Source of the DNA: Bacteroidota bacterium
GTDB lineage: Bacteria > Bacteroidota > Bacteroidia > Bacteroidales > FEN-979
DNA length: 42,422 bases
Assembly (NCBI GenBank): GCA_026391715.1
Contig: JAPLDO010000230.1
Span: 1-42,422 of the forward strand
Reading direction: 5' to 3'
Both the position numbers and the translations under genes were made by a program. Position 1 is the first letter of the stretch. Every line of letters starts with the position of its first letter. The notes beneath the pieces were generated by a model. It saw nothing but the letters and a program-made list of their open reading frames with translations. It made no database searches and had not been told where the DNA came from. Below are positions 9,914-16,888 of the stretch, in pieces.

Positions 9914-10484
9914 CAGAATAATTTTATTACTCGTTATTTTGATATAAATTGATGATAATACTACTAAAAATCATATTTTACGTTTAACGCAAAGTTCAAT
10001 GGAAGTTCAAAATTCTAAAATTGTGGATTTTGTTTTTTGGGGAATCCAAATAGGTATCCAATAGCATTTTTCAAGTATCATTCACAATTCTGTAAATGAA
10101 GTGATACAGAATATTGGCAAAAATAATAAAAAACCCCATTAGTTTGTGGGGTTATAGTCGCTCAAATTCCATATCCCCGGTTTAATTGACAACTCAGTGA
10201 ATCCTTTGCAAAACCTGGGGAACCGGTAAGGGCGCTGGAAAAATTCGAAATGATCGCCGCTCTTGAATTCCTCCTATCGGACTAAATAATATTCTTTATC
10301 TTTGCCTTGACCAACAAACTATAGCATGTCGCAAAACGTATTGGACAAAACCAGAAAGTATGACAAAATCAGAAAATGTTAGAATTACTGAAAAAATCCA
10401 GGTGAAAAAATGGTGGAAATCACCACTTGCCGCCTGCTGTTTCAGGTGTGATTTGTCTATAAAAATTTATCTTAAAATCAGCTT
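9914..10484. other. 571-bp region without a convincing gene
   Basis: This stretch lies between the start of valS and a decayed membrane-protein gene. It should hold the valS promoter, but no clear TAnnTTTG/-33 pair was found on the minus strand. A GC-rich hairpin lies at 10132-10153. On the plus strand TATCTTTG at 10297-10304 fits the Bacteroidota -7 consensus without a well-spaced -33 element. Two tiny plus-strand frames follow (starts at 10326 and 10360), with no recognisable product. No tRNA-like arm sequences were seen. Confidence 0.5.
10132..10153 (-). terminator. Hairpin with U-tract, terminator-like on minus strand
   Basis: A perfect 7-bp inverted repeat (AACCCCA at 10132-10138, TGGGGTT at 10147-10153) has an 8-base loop. 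Read on the minus strand it is followed by a T-rich run (complement of AAAATAATAAAAA), the form of an intrinsic terminator. No minus-strand gene is visible between it and 10484, so what it would terminate is unclear. Confidence 0.45.
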
Positions 10485-11073
10485 ATGAATACTATAGCAA
10501 TGACCCTTCCAACCGAATTCAAAGAATGGGTGGATATCATCCAGGCAGGATTTACCATCGCAGCCATGATTGTGGGCGGGATCTGGACCTACCGGATGTT
10601 CATCAAAAAGAGGGAGCATTTTCCTGGGATCAACCTGAGTATTACGTTTGAAGGCTGGCGCCGATCCGGTTTCAGAAGATTCCACCAGTATTGATTGGCA
10701 TCTGATTTGGGAAAGAAACTGGACATTTTCGGAAAAGGCGCCTTTTGAAATTGAACCGGGCGAGAGCGATTCCCTATACGCCGATTTTTTCGTGGACAAG
10801 CAGGTGAAAATCATACAGTTTTATTATTATATCGCAAATATTGAAAAAGAAGGGAAAAACCTGGGATGGGCATTGACCCGGTATTATCAAATTCCGGTAA
10901 CGAACAGACAAAAACAAAATCCCATGAACAGATTATCAAACAACAGTTCAGGAAACGAGCAGCAGAAGCTGCAAATACAGCAAAGACCTCAGCCAAAGCA
11001 GTCTCCCGCCAAACCAGTGAATTCACAGGATCAACCGAGGGAACCGATCAGGGCGCCGGAGAAGAAAAAATAA
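10485..11073 (+). pseudogene. Frameshifted single-pass membrane protein
   Basis: Two overlapping frames appear to be halves of one gene. The first (from ATG 10485) encodes an N-terminal membrane helix, EWVDIIQAGFTIAAMIVGGI, followed by WTYRMFIKKREHFPGINLSITF, and then runs off into nonsense (RRSGFRRFHQY, stop at 10694). The second, in the +1 frame from about 10650, continues with DPVSEDSTSIDWHLIWERNW, IEPGESDSLYADFFVDKQ and KNLGWALTRYYQIP, ending in a Gln/Pro/Lys-rich tail to 11073. The membrane-anchor-plus-IEPGESD layout resembles a widespread uncharacterised bacterial protein whose full version is longer, so a deletion plus frameshift near 10640-10660 probably removed about 60 residues of the middle. 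A sequencing or assembly error is the alternative. The function is unknown. Confidence 0.6.
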
Positions 11074-11138
11074 TTTTCCTGCCGGACAAACCACATAGTT
11101 AGTCTTTTCCTTTTTGGGGAAGGAATTTGGGTGGGGTC

Positions 11139-11171
11139 TTGAAACAAACTATCTGGTTTAGTATACATTTG
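11139..11171 (+). promoter_or_regulatory. Putative promoter for the secreted hydrolase
   Basis: TTG at 11139-11141 and TACATTTG at 11164-11171 are separated by 22 bases, close to the Bacteroidota -33/-7 arrangement. The hydrolase ATG lies 19 bases downstream. Confidence 0.5.
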
Positions 11172-11190
11172 CAGGCTAATTCTTAACCTT

Positions 11191-12024
11191 ATGAAAACAA
11201 TTTTTCTTTCGTCTGTGTTGCTTTTTCTTCTTAACCTGTCTTTTCCGGCATTTTCACAACCCAAATCAAAAACGGGTTCAGAAATAAAATATGGTCAAAA
11301 TTCAAAAAATGGCAGGTATCTCCAAATCCGGGGTTTCAGAATGTATTTCGAAGTTTATGGAAAAGGAGAACCGATGCTCCTGCTTCATGGTAACAGTGGG
11401 TCAATCGAATCAATGCAATATCAAATTCCCTGGTTTGCGAAGAAATACCGTGTGATTGCGGTTGACAGCCGCGCTCAGGGAAAATCAGTCGACCCATCAG
11501 ATTCATTATCGTACGAGATGATGTCCGACGATTTCAATGCCCTGCTCGATTCGCTGCATCTTGATTCTGCTTTTGTAATTGGATGGAGCGATGGCGGGAT
11601 CAATGGATTGGAGCTCGCCATCAGGCACCCTGACAAGGTGAAAAAGCTCGCCGTCACCGGGGCGAATATCAGACCAGATACAACGGCTATTTCCAATGCC
11701 GAAATTCAGTCCATGGTACAACAGGTGAATATGTTAAGCCATGCTGAACAGTACCCTGAGCTGGCAAACCAGACTAAGCTCGTCAGGATGATGATTTATC
11801 AACCCAATATTTCCCACGAAACCCTTCGGACGATCAAATGCCCTACCCTCATTATCGGCGGCGACCACGACATTATCAAACCTGAACATACACTCGAAAT
11901 TTTCAGAAATATTCCGGGGTCACAACTTTGGATACTTCCGGGTTCGGGGCATAATACGCTGATTGAATTCAAAGATGAGTTCAATGAGCAGGTTGGGAAT
12001 TTTTTTTCTGCGGCAAGGTTATAA
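11191..12024 (+). CDS. Secreted alpha/beta hydrolase
   Basis: A 277-residue alpha/beta-hydrolase-fold enzyme. A signal peptide covers about residues 1-22 (hydrophobic core FLSSVLLFLLNLSFPAF before SQ), so it should be exported. The oxyanion-hole HG is at 66-67 (LLLHGNSG), the nucleophile elbow GWSDGG contains Ser133, the acid is in GGDHDIIKP (probably Asp227), and His254 lies in GSGH. The full triad is therefore present. Such proteins act as esterases, lipases or C-C bond hydrolases; the substrate cannot be told from sequence. The last 44 bases overlap the 3' end of the convergent histidine-kinase gene. A promoter-like TACATTTG lies just upstream, so it is probably a single-gene transcript. 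Confidence 0.88.
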   Translation: MKTIFLSSVLLFLLNLSFPAFSQPKSKTGSEIKYGQNSKNGRYLQIRGFRMYFEVYGKGEPMLLLHGNSGSIESMQYQIPWFAKKYRVIAVDSRAQGKSVDPSDSLSYEMMSDDFNALLDSLHLDSAFVIGWSDGGINGLELAIRHPDKVKKLAVTGANIRPDTTAISNAEIQSMVQQVNMLSHAEQYPELANQTKLVRMMIYQPNISHETLRTIKCPTLIIGGDHDIIKPEHTLEIFRNIPGSQLWILPGSGHNTLIEFKDEFNEQVGNFFSAARL

Positions 12025-13828
12025 CGAATCTGCTTCCTTTCCCCTTCTCACTGTTTACCTCAATGTTGCCTTCATGCAATAATATATACTCCTTGCATAA
12101 GATTAAACCAAATCCCGTTCCCTGCTCGCCGCCGGTTCCTTTTGATTTATAGTTATCATCGAGGTGAAACAGTTTCTCTATGTCATCAGGAGCGATTCCG
12201 ATTCCATTGTCGCACACTTCAATTTTCGCCGCCTGAATATCTGCGCTCAAAGTAACCGTAACCAAACCACCCGGATTAGTAAATTTGATGGCATTGGATA
12301 TTATATTCCGTAACGAAGTGAGTATCATATCCTGATCAGCATAGATTTGCACCGGAACCAAAGCGGAAAAGTTAATATCTATTTTCTTCAGTAAGGCTAC
12401 AGTTTCGAATCCATGAATGGTTTCCCGTACTAATTCAACAAGATCACAACTCTTTTTAACAGGCTTGATTGATTCAGAATTAATCCTTGACCATTCGAGA
12501 ATACTATCGAGTAATTTAAAGGTTGAACGACTTACGGAATAAAGACTATCTATTGCCATCTCCCGGTCTTCAACTGAAAGTTCGGGATCATTTTTAAGAA
12601 TATCGGTGAAGCCTATTAAAGCATTAAATGGCGACCTCAGATCATGTCCAAGAATAGAGATAAATCTACGGAGAACTTTATTCGACTGATCCAGTTTTCC
12701 TGCAATAAGTTTTATATTTTGCCGCTGACGGTTTTGGTAAAACAGAAACCCAATTGAAACAATCAGTAGTACAAATAAAAGAAACCCAATTATAGAGTTG
12801 GTACGCAGTTGTTCTCTCTCTATTTTTTGCTCAAAACGCAACCGTTGGTTTTCCGATCTTTGTTTTTCCGACGCAATTTTGTTGTTAAACTCCTGAAGTT
12901 GCACCAATACTTTCTGCGAGAGGATTGACTCCTTGGATTGGTAGTACAAAATAACAAATGGATAGGCTTTTTTGAAATCGCCATTCGTTAAATAAATATC
13001 CTCCAGTCCCATGCTGGAGAGCCGAATATACTGGGGAATATTCAGTTCCTTTGCCAGTCTAAACGCTTTCAGAAACAACTCTTCCGCTCTGAATTTCATG
13101 TTAAGCAGAAAATAATTTCGAGCCATATTGATTAGAATAAGTGGTTCATCCTCATGAAAGGTTTTTATCACTATAGGATATGACTGCTCAAGGTATTTCA
13201 GCGATTTCCGGTAATTTTTCCGTTTGGTTTCAAGTCCCCCGAGAATATTAAGATTATTATAAATAAGAGTCTCAATACCATTATAGCTGGCAAAATGGAG
13301 TGAAATAAGCGCGTATTTTTCGGTGGTATCAAATGGAATGCGCCAATCCTCAAAATAAAGAGCAGCCAGGCGATTATAGACTGAGGCAAGGAGCAGGCTG
13401 TCTGACAATGAATTTACAATAGCTTTTGCTTCATTGAGATACTTGTAACTTTGATCATACAAACTGTTGCCACGCAGAATATCTCCCACCAGGGTTAACA
13501 TCTTTACGGTCATTTTCAGATTTCCCTTTTTTCTGTAATAATTTAATGCGCTTAAGGCAAACCCGATAGCCTTTGCAGTGTTCCCTCTGTAATACTCATA
13601 ATTTGACACAGTAACCTTTGCCGAGGCGACACTATCGTCCATATAGCCCGCAGAATCTGCCAGATTGATTGATCTTAAATATATATTGATTCCTTTGTCT
13701 TTATCATGTTTATAAACAGCTTTGCCCTCCTTCAGAAGATTGTTTATCAGAAGAGAATCCGGATGATTTCCAATGAGTTGAAAAGAAACAAACATGGCAA
13801 CCATAAACGAAAACAATCGTGATTTCAT
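11981..13828 (-). CDS. TPR-containing membrane sensor histidine kinase
   Basis: A 615-residue hybrid of a periplasmic TPR sensor and a cytoplasmic kinase. Residues 1-20 form a signal peptide. About residues 30-320 are helical repeats of TPR type (for example YKYLNEAKAIVNSL and AEELFLKAFRLAKEL), followed by a coiled coil and one membrane helix around 346-365 (IIGFLLFVLLIVSIGFLFY). The HisKA box LGHDLRSPFNALIGF puts the phospho-acceptor at His395. The ATPase domain has NAIKFTNPGG, CDNGIGIAPDD and the G2/ATP-lid TGGEQGTGFGL. No response regulator or DNA-binding partner is adjacent, so it is an orphan kinase. This layout is common in Bacteroidota, where the TPR region is thought to sense or bind partners. 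Its 3' end overlaps the hydrolase gene by 44 bases, and its start is separated from divergent cutC by 59 bases. Confidence 0.93.
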   Translation of the reverse strand: MKSRLFSFMVAMFVSFQLIGNHPDSLLINNLLKEGKAVYKHDKDKGINIYLRSINLADSAGYMDDSVASAKVTVSNYEYYRGNTAKAIGFALSALNYYRKKGNLKMTVKMLTLVGDILRGNSLYDQSYKYLNEAKAIVNSLSDSLLLASVYNRLAALYFEDWRIPFDTTEKYALISLHFASYNGIETLIYNNLNILGGLETKRKNYRKSLKYLEQSYPIVIKTFHEDEPLILINMARNYFLLNMKFRAEELFLKAFRLAKELNIPQYIRLSSMGLEDIYLTNGDFKKAYPFVILYYQSKESILSQKVLVQLQEFNNKIASEKQRSENQRLRFEQKIEREQLRTNSIIGFLLFVLLIVSIGFLFYQNRQRQNIKLIAGKLDQSNKVLRRFISILGHDLRSPFNALIGFTDILKNDPELSVEDREMAIDSLYSVSRSTFKLLDSILEWSRINSESIKPVKKSCDLVELVRETIHGFETVALLKKIDINFSALVPVQIYADQDMILTSLRNIISNAIKFTNPGGLVTVTLSADIQAAKIEVCDNGIGIAPDDIEKLFHLDDNYKSKGTGGEQGTGFGLILCKEYILLHEGNIEVNSEKGKGSRFVITLPQKKNSQPAH

Positions 13829-13887
13829 AACTTTTATTTACCTTCGTTTGCAAGGATATTTCTAATGGTTCAAAAATACACAATATT

Positions 13888-14628
13888 ATGATTATAGAAG
13901 CTTGTGTCAACTCTGCAACGTCGGCAATTGAAGCCCAAAAAGGGGGCGCAAATCGCGTTGAACTATGTGAAAACCTTCACGATGGAGGAACTACTCCAGG
14001 CGTCGGCTCCATTCGTGTTGCCAGAAAACGCCTTGATATTGACCTCTTTGTTATGATTCGTCCCAGAGGAGGCGACTTCCTTTATTCCCAAATCGAATTT
14101 GATATCATGAAGGAGGATATTCGTTTTGCCAAAGAACAGGGCGCCGATGGCGTGGTATTTGGCATTCTGCTGCCGGATGGAACTATTGACAGGGACCGGA
14201 TGAAAACTCTTGCTGATCTGGCGCAGCCGATGAGCATGACCTGTCATCGCGCATTTGATATGACTATGGACCCTTTTCAGGCAATAGAAGATTTGATTGA
14301 CCTGGGATTTGACCGGATTCTTACTTCCGGGCAAAAACCCACCGCTCTTGAAGGCGCCTTATTAATCAAGAATTTGATTTCAAAAACAAACGGCAGAATC
14401 ATCATCATGCCCGGAAGCGGGGTTAAAGAACACAATATCTTAGAATTGCTCACATTAACAGGAGCAAAAGAGGTTCACATTCATCTCGAAAAGCAGGAGG
14501 TCAGCCGGATGATTTTTAAGCGCCACGACGTTTTTATGGGAAAGCCTGACCTGTCGGAGTTTGAAAACACCCAAACAGATTGGAAAAGAATAGACAAAAT
14601 CCGAAGAATGATTGATGATTTACAATGA
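13888..14628 (+). CDS. cutC: CutC family protein
   Basis: A 246-residue TIM-barrel protein of the CutC family. The opening IEACVNSATSAIEAQKGGANRVELCENL, FVMIRPRGGDFLYS, the MSMTCHRAFDM strand and the MPGSGV motif near the C terminus are all typical. The family was named for copper homeostasis, but that role is contested in several bacteria and the biochemical activity remains unclear, so copper handling should be taken as a label only. It is a cytoplasmic protein with no signal peptide. The ATG at 13888 is the first in frame. It is transcribed divergently from the histidine kinase, and the 59-base gap (with TACCTTCG at 13839-13846, one mismatch from the -7 consensus) should hold both promoters. 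Nothing is odd in the coding sequence. Confidence 0.93.
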   Translation: MIIEACVNSATSAIEAQKGGANRVELCENLHDGGTTPGVGSIRVARKRLDIDLFVMIRPRGGDFLYSQIEFDIMKEDIRFAKEQGADGVVFGILLPDGTIDRDRMKTLADLAQPMSMTCHRAFDMTMDPFQAIEDLIDLGFDRILTSGQKPTALEGALLIKNLISKTNGRIIIMPGSGVKEHNILELLTLTGAKEVHIHLEKQEVSRMIFKRHDVFMGKPDLSEFENTQTDWKRIDKIRRMIDDLQ

Positions 14629-14907
14629 TTGGCGCTAAATAGCGATACAGTTAAATGATGAAAACCTCTATTGCTTTTACCATGATTTTGTCGTATATTT
14701 AACGCTTCAATATGAAGGGCAGAATGTTTACATGATGAACTAAATTTCTGTTCCCAATGAGGTTAAAACTCCGGTAACTGCCAGTTGCCATTGCCTCGAC
14801 CGCCGCTGACGGCCCCCGCCTTGACATTCCCTTGTTTTACACGCATGAAATATTTTGCGAAGGCAAATCACGTGTCAAAATTCAGTCAATCAACAAAAAC
14901 AAATCCC
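14629..14907. other. 279-bp intergenic region with degenerate 7-bp repeats
   Basis: This gap precedes the first T9SS gene. At 14776-14796 three degenerate heptamers in reverse orientation (AACTGCC, AGTTGCC, ATTGCCT) belong to the same family as the GGCAGTT units at 16816-16829 and 18097-18131. The frame stays open upstream of the chosen T9SS start, but that extension is Pro/Ala-rich, lacks homology signs and overlaps the repeats, so it is treated as non-coding. Confidence 0.5.
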
Positions 14908-16809
14908 ATGAAAAAAATTGCAATCCTCTGCTGTGGGCTGTTGACAGCCGCTGCGATGCAGGCGCAGATCATTCATGTGCCTGGCGATTATCCAACGATC
15001 CAGTCAGGGATCAACGCTTCAACCCCGGGAGATACCATATTGGTAGCCGAGGGGACATATTACGAACAGATCAACTTCCTTGGCAGGAAGCCGCTCATGG
15101 TAGCCAGCCGGTTCCTGATGGATGGCGATACCAGCCATATCAGTAAGACCATTATAGACGGGAGCCTGCTTACCAATATGGACAGCGCTTCGGTAGTTTA
15201 CTTCGTTTCAGGGGAAGATTCCACTTCAATCCTCTGTGGGTTTACGATCCAGCATGGCAAAGGAACTTATACAACGGATAACCTGAACGACCGGCAAGGC
15301 GGCGGAATCTGGATCTCGGAGGCCGGCGCTAAAATCATTCATAACAGGATCACCCACAATACGCTCGACGATACGCAGCCTGTAAATGGAAACAGTACCG
15401 CCGGCGGGGGTATCGGGGGCAAATATGCAGATGGCGACTATTGGGCGGTGATCGCAAATAATACTATCGACAGCAATACCTGCGTCTCAAAGTATGAGTA
15501 TGCTGCCGGAGGAGGTATTGCTATCAGCTACAATTCAAGGATCTTCAATAATGTAATTTCATACAATACCTGCTCAGGCGTCCAGAATGCAGCTTCTGAG
15601 GGCGGTGGAATGGATTGCCTTCAGATGCCTTTATGGACGACTCCTGTTATAATGATTGTCAATCATAATACAATCACACACAACCTGATACAATCTCAGA
15701 ACAATTTTGCAACATCAGCCGGAATACTTATCATGAATGTGCCAGTAGTATTTTCAAACAATGAAGTGGCGTACAACACGGCGATTACCGGAACCACCTC
15801 CGGAGGTGTTGCAGGGTTGTTGTTGGTCAATCCCGATCCGGGGAGTGTGGTCAGCAGCAATGTTTTCAAAGGCAATGTCAGTAATTTGTTTACAGGAGGA
15901 TTGGGAATGCAAAATGATGTGATATTAAACAACACTGTTCTGGTTGAAAACAACTATTTCTTTGATAATGTGGCTGAAAATGGCGGCGCTTTTCTAACTA
16001 TTGATGCTCCGGTGATATTACAAAACAACGTTTTCAAGGGGAATCATGCAGAAAACTACGGAGGGGCATTGTATCTCTGGGATTATTTTGGCATGTCCGG
16101 TCACCTGGCGACCCTGGTTAATAATACCTTCTCCGGTAATACTGCTTTGGGATCAGGTGGCGCCATCTATTCCATCGCTGCCGATCCTCTGATCTTTAAT
16201 TGCATATTCTGGCAGGATTCATCAGCATTTTATCATGAAATCCATAATACTTCCGGAGTGGTTGAGATCGCATATTCCGAGATTGACACAAATGATATTC
16301 AGGGTTCCAGGATAATCGGGTCAGGGGTGTTTTATGAAGATCCGCAGTTTGCAGATCCTCAAACCCTGCATCCTCAGGTCTGGAGCCCTTGTGTTGATGC
16401 CGGGGCAGCCCAATACACAAGTTCCATTGGCGCTGTAATTCCTGCTCCGTTAAATGATATTCTTGGTTCAGCCAGGCCTGCCGGGTCAGGATTTGATATG
16501 GGAGCTTATGACGATATAAAAGGAGGGGTTGGAATAAAACGATTTACGAATTACGATTTACGAATTACGATTTATCCGAATCCGATTGCTGTTTCAACAA
16601 CGTTTTCATATTTGCTACGCGAGTCGTCATCGGTAACCCTTCAAATATTTAACAGTTTCGGGCAATTGGTTGCAGAACCTTTGAATGCATACCAATCAAA
16701 AGGCGAACAACAATTTGAATGGAATTCAAAGAATCTGCCTGCCGGGATGTACTTTTATAGGATTCAGACAGGAGATAAATTGGGGAGCGGGAAGATTGTG
16801 AAATATTAG
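14908..16809 (+). CDS. Secreted beta-helix surface protein with T9SS sorting domain (copy 1)
   Basis: Start chosen at ATG 14908, because it begins a clean signal peptide (MKKIAILCCGLLTAAAMQAQ); the frame upstream is not protein-like. The mature protein begins IIHVPGDYPTIQSGINAST, followed by the GDTILVAEGTYYEQ motif of pectin-lyase-like right-handed beta-helices. A long array of Asn- and Gly-rich rungs follows (for example GGGIAISYNSRIFNNVISYN and NNTFSGNTALGSGGAIY). A short linker encoded by five 7-bp repeats (RFTNYDLRIT) leads into a type IX secretion sorting domain: YPNPIAVSTTFSY, a strand-rich core with NLPAGMYFYRIQTG, and the final GSGKIVKY. It should cross the outer membrane by T9SS and be attached to the surface or released. 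Ligand or substrate is unknown; polysaccharide binding or lyase activity is possible. The next gene is a shorter tandem relative. Confidence 0.9.
   Translation: MKKIAILCCGLLTAAAMQAQIIHVPGDYPTIQSGINASTPGDTILVAEGTYYEQINFLGRKPLMVASRFLMDGDTSHISKTIIDGSLLTNMDSASVVYFVSGEDSTSILCGFTIQHGKGTYTTDNLNDRQGGGIWISEAGAKIIHNRITHNTLDDTQPVNGNSTAGGGIGGKYADGDYWAVIANNTIDSNTCVSKYEYAAGGGIAISYNSRIFNNVISYNTCSGVQNAASEGGGMDCLQMPLWTTPVIMIVNHNTITHNLIQSQNNFATSAGILIMNVPVVFSNNEVAYNTAITGTTSGGVAGLLLVNPDPGSVVSSNVFKGNVSNLFTGGLGMQNDVILNNTVLVENNYFFDNVAENGGAFLTIDAPVILQNNVFKGNHAENYGGALYLWDYFGMSGHLATLVNNTFSGNTALGSGGAIYSIAADPLIFNCIFWQDSSAFYHEIHNTSGVVEIAYSEIDTNDIQGSRIIGSGVFYEDPQFADPQTLHPQVWSPCVDAGAAQYTSSIGAVIPAPLNDILGSARPAGSGFDMGAYDDIKGGVGIKRFTNYDLRITIYPNPIAVSTTFSYLLRESSSVTLQIFNSFGQLVAEPLNAYQSKGEQQFEWNSKNLPAGMYFYRIQTGDKLGSGKIVKY
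16539..16573 (+). repeat. Five 7-bp units (ACGATTT/ACGAATT) inside T9SS gene 1
   Basis: Five contiguous heptamers alternate ACGATTT, ACGAATT, ACGATTT, ACGAATT, ACGATTT (35 bp), followed directly by ATCCGAATCCGATT, the start of the sorting domain. They encode the linker before YPNP. Seven is not a multiple of three, so gain or loss of one unit would shift frame. Confidence 0.95.
16667..16728 (+). repeat. 62-bp direct repeat, copy in T9SS gene 1
   Basis: Bases 16667-16728 are identical to 18225-18286 in the next gene. Both lie within the sorting-domain coding sequence (VAEPLNAYQSKGEQQFEWNS). The rest of the two genes is much more diverged, so this stretch looks recently copied or homogenised by gene conversion. 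Confidence 0.95.
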
Positions 16810-16820
16810 TCGTCAATTGG

Positions 16821-16859
16821 CAGTTGGCAGTCCGCTGGCGATCAGCGAACTGCAAACTG
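16821..16859. repeat. 17-bp imperfect inverted repeat between the T9SS genes
   Basis: Arms 16821-16837 and 16843-16859 pair with two mismatches around a 5-base loop GCGAT. The left arm begins within GGCAGTT-type heptamers (16816-16829) that also occur in the next gene. No T-run follows on the plus strand, so it does not look like an intrinsic terminator. It may be a small mobile or slippage-derived element. Confidence 0.8.
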
Positions 16860-16888
16860 AATCCTTTATTCTTTGTAACCATATCAAC

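Noticed and set aside
10326-10382. 18-codon frame MSQNVLDKTRKYDKIRKC
   Set aside because: Too short to support; could be a leader peptide or remnant, but nothing else backs it.
10360-10488. 43-codon plus-strand frame with ATGA overlap to the next start
   Set aside because: No homology signs, odd composition at its end, and the following gene is itself decayed; the overlap may be chance.
14785-14907. N-terminal extension of T9SS gene 1 (Pro/Ala-rich)
   Set aside because: It overlaps the degenerate heptamers and lies before a textbook signal peptide at 14908.
16817-16888. N-terminal extension of T9SS gene 2
   Set aside because: It begins inside the heptamer/inverted-repeat element; the signal peptide starts at 16889.
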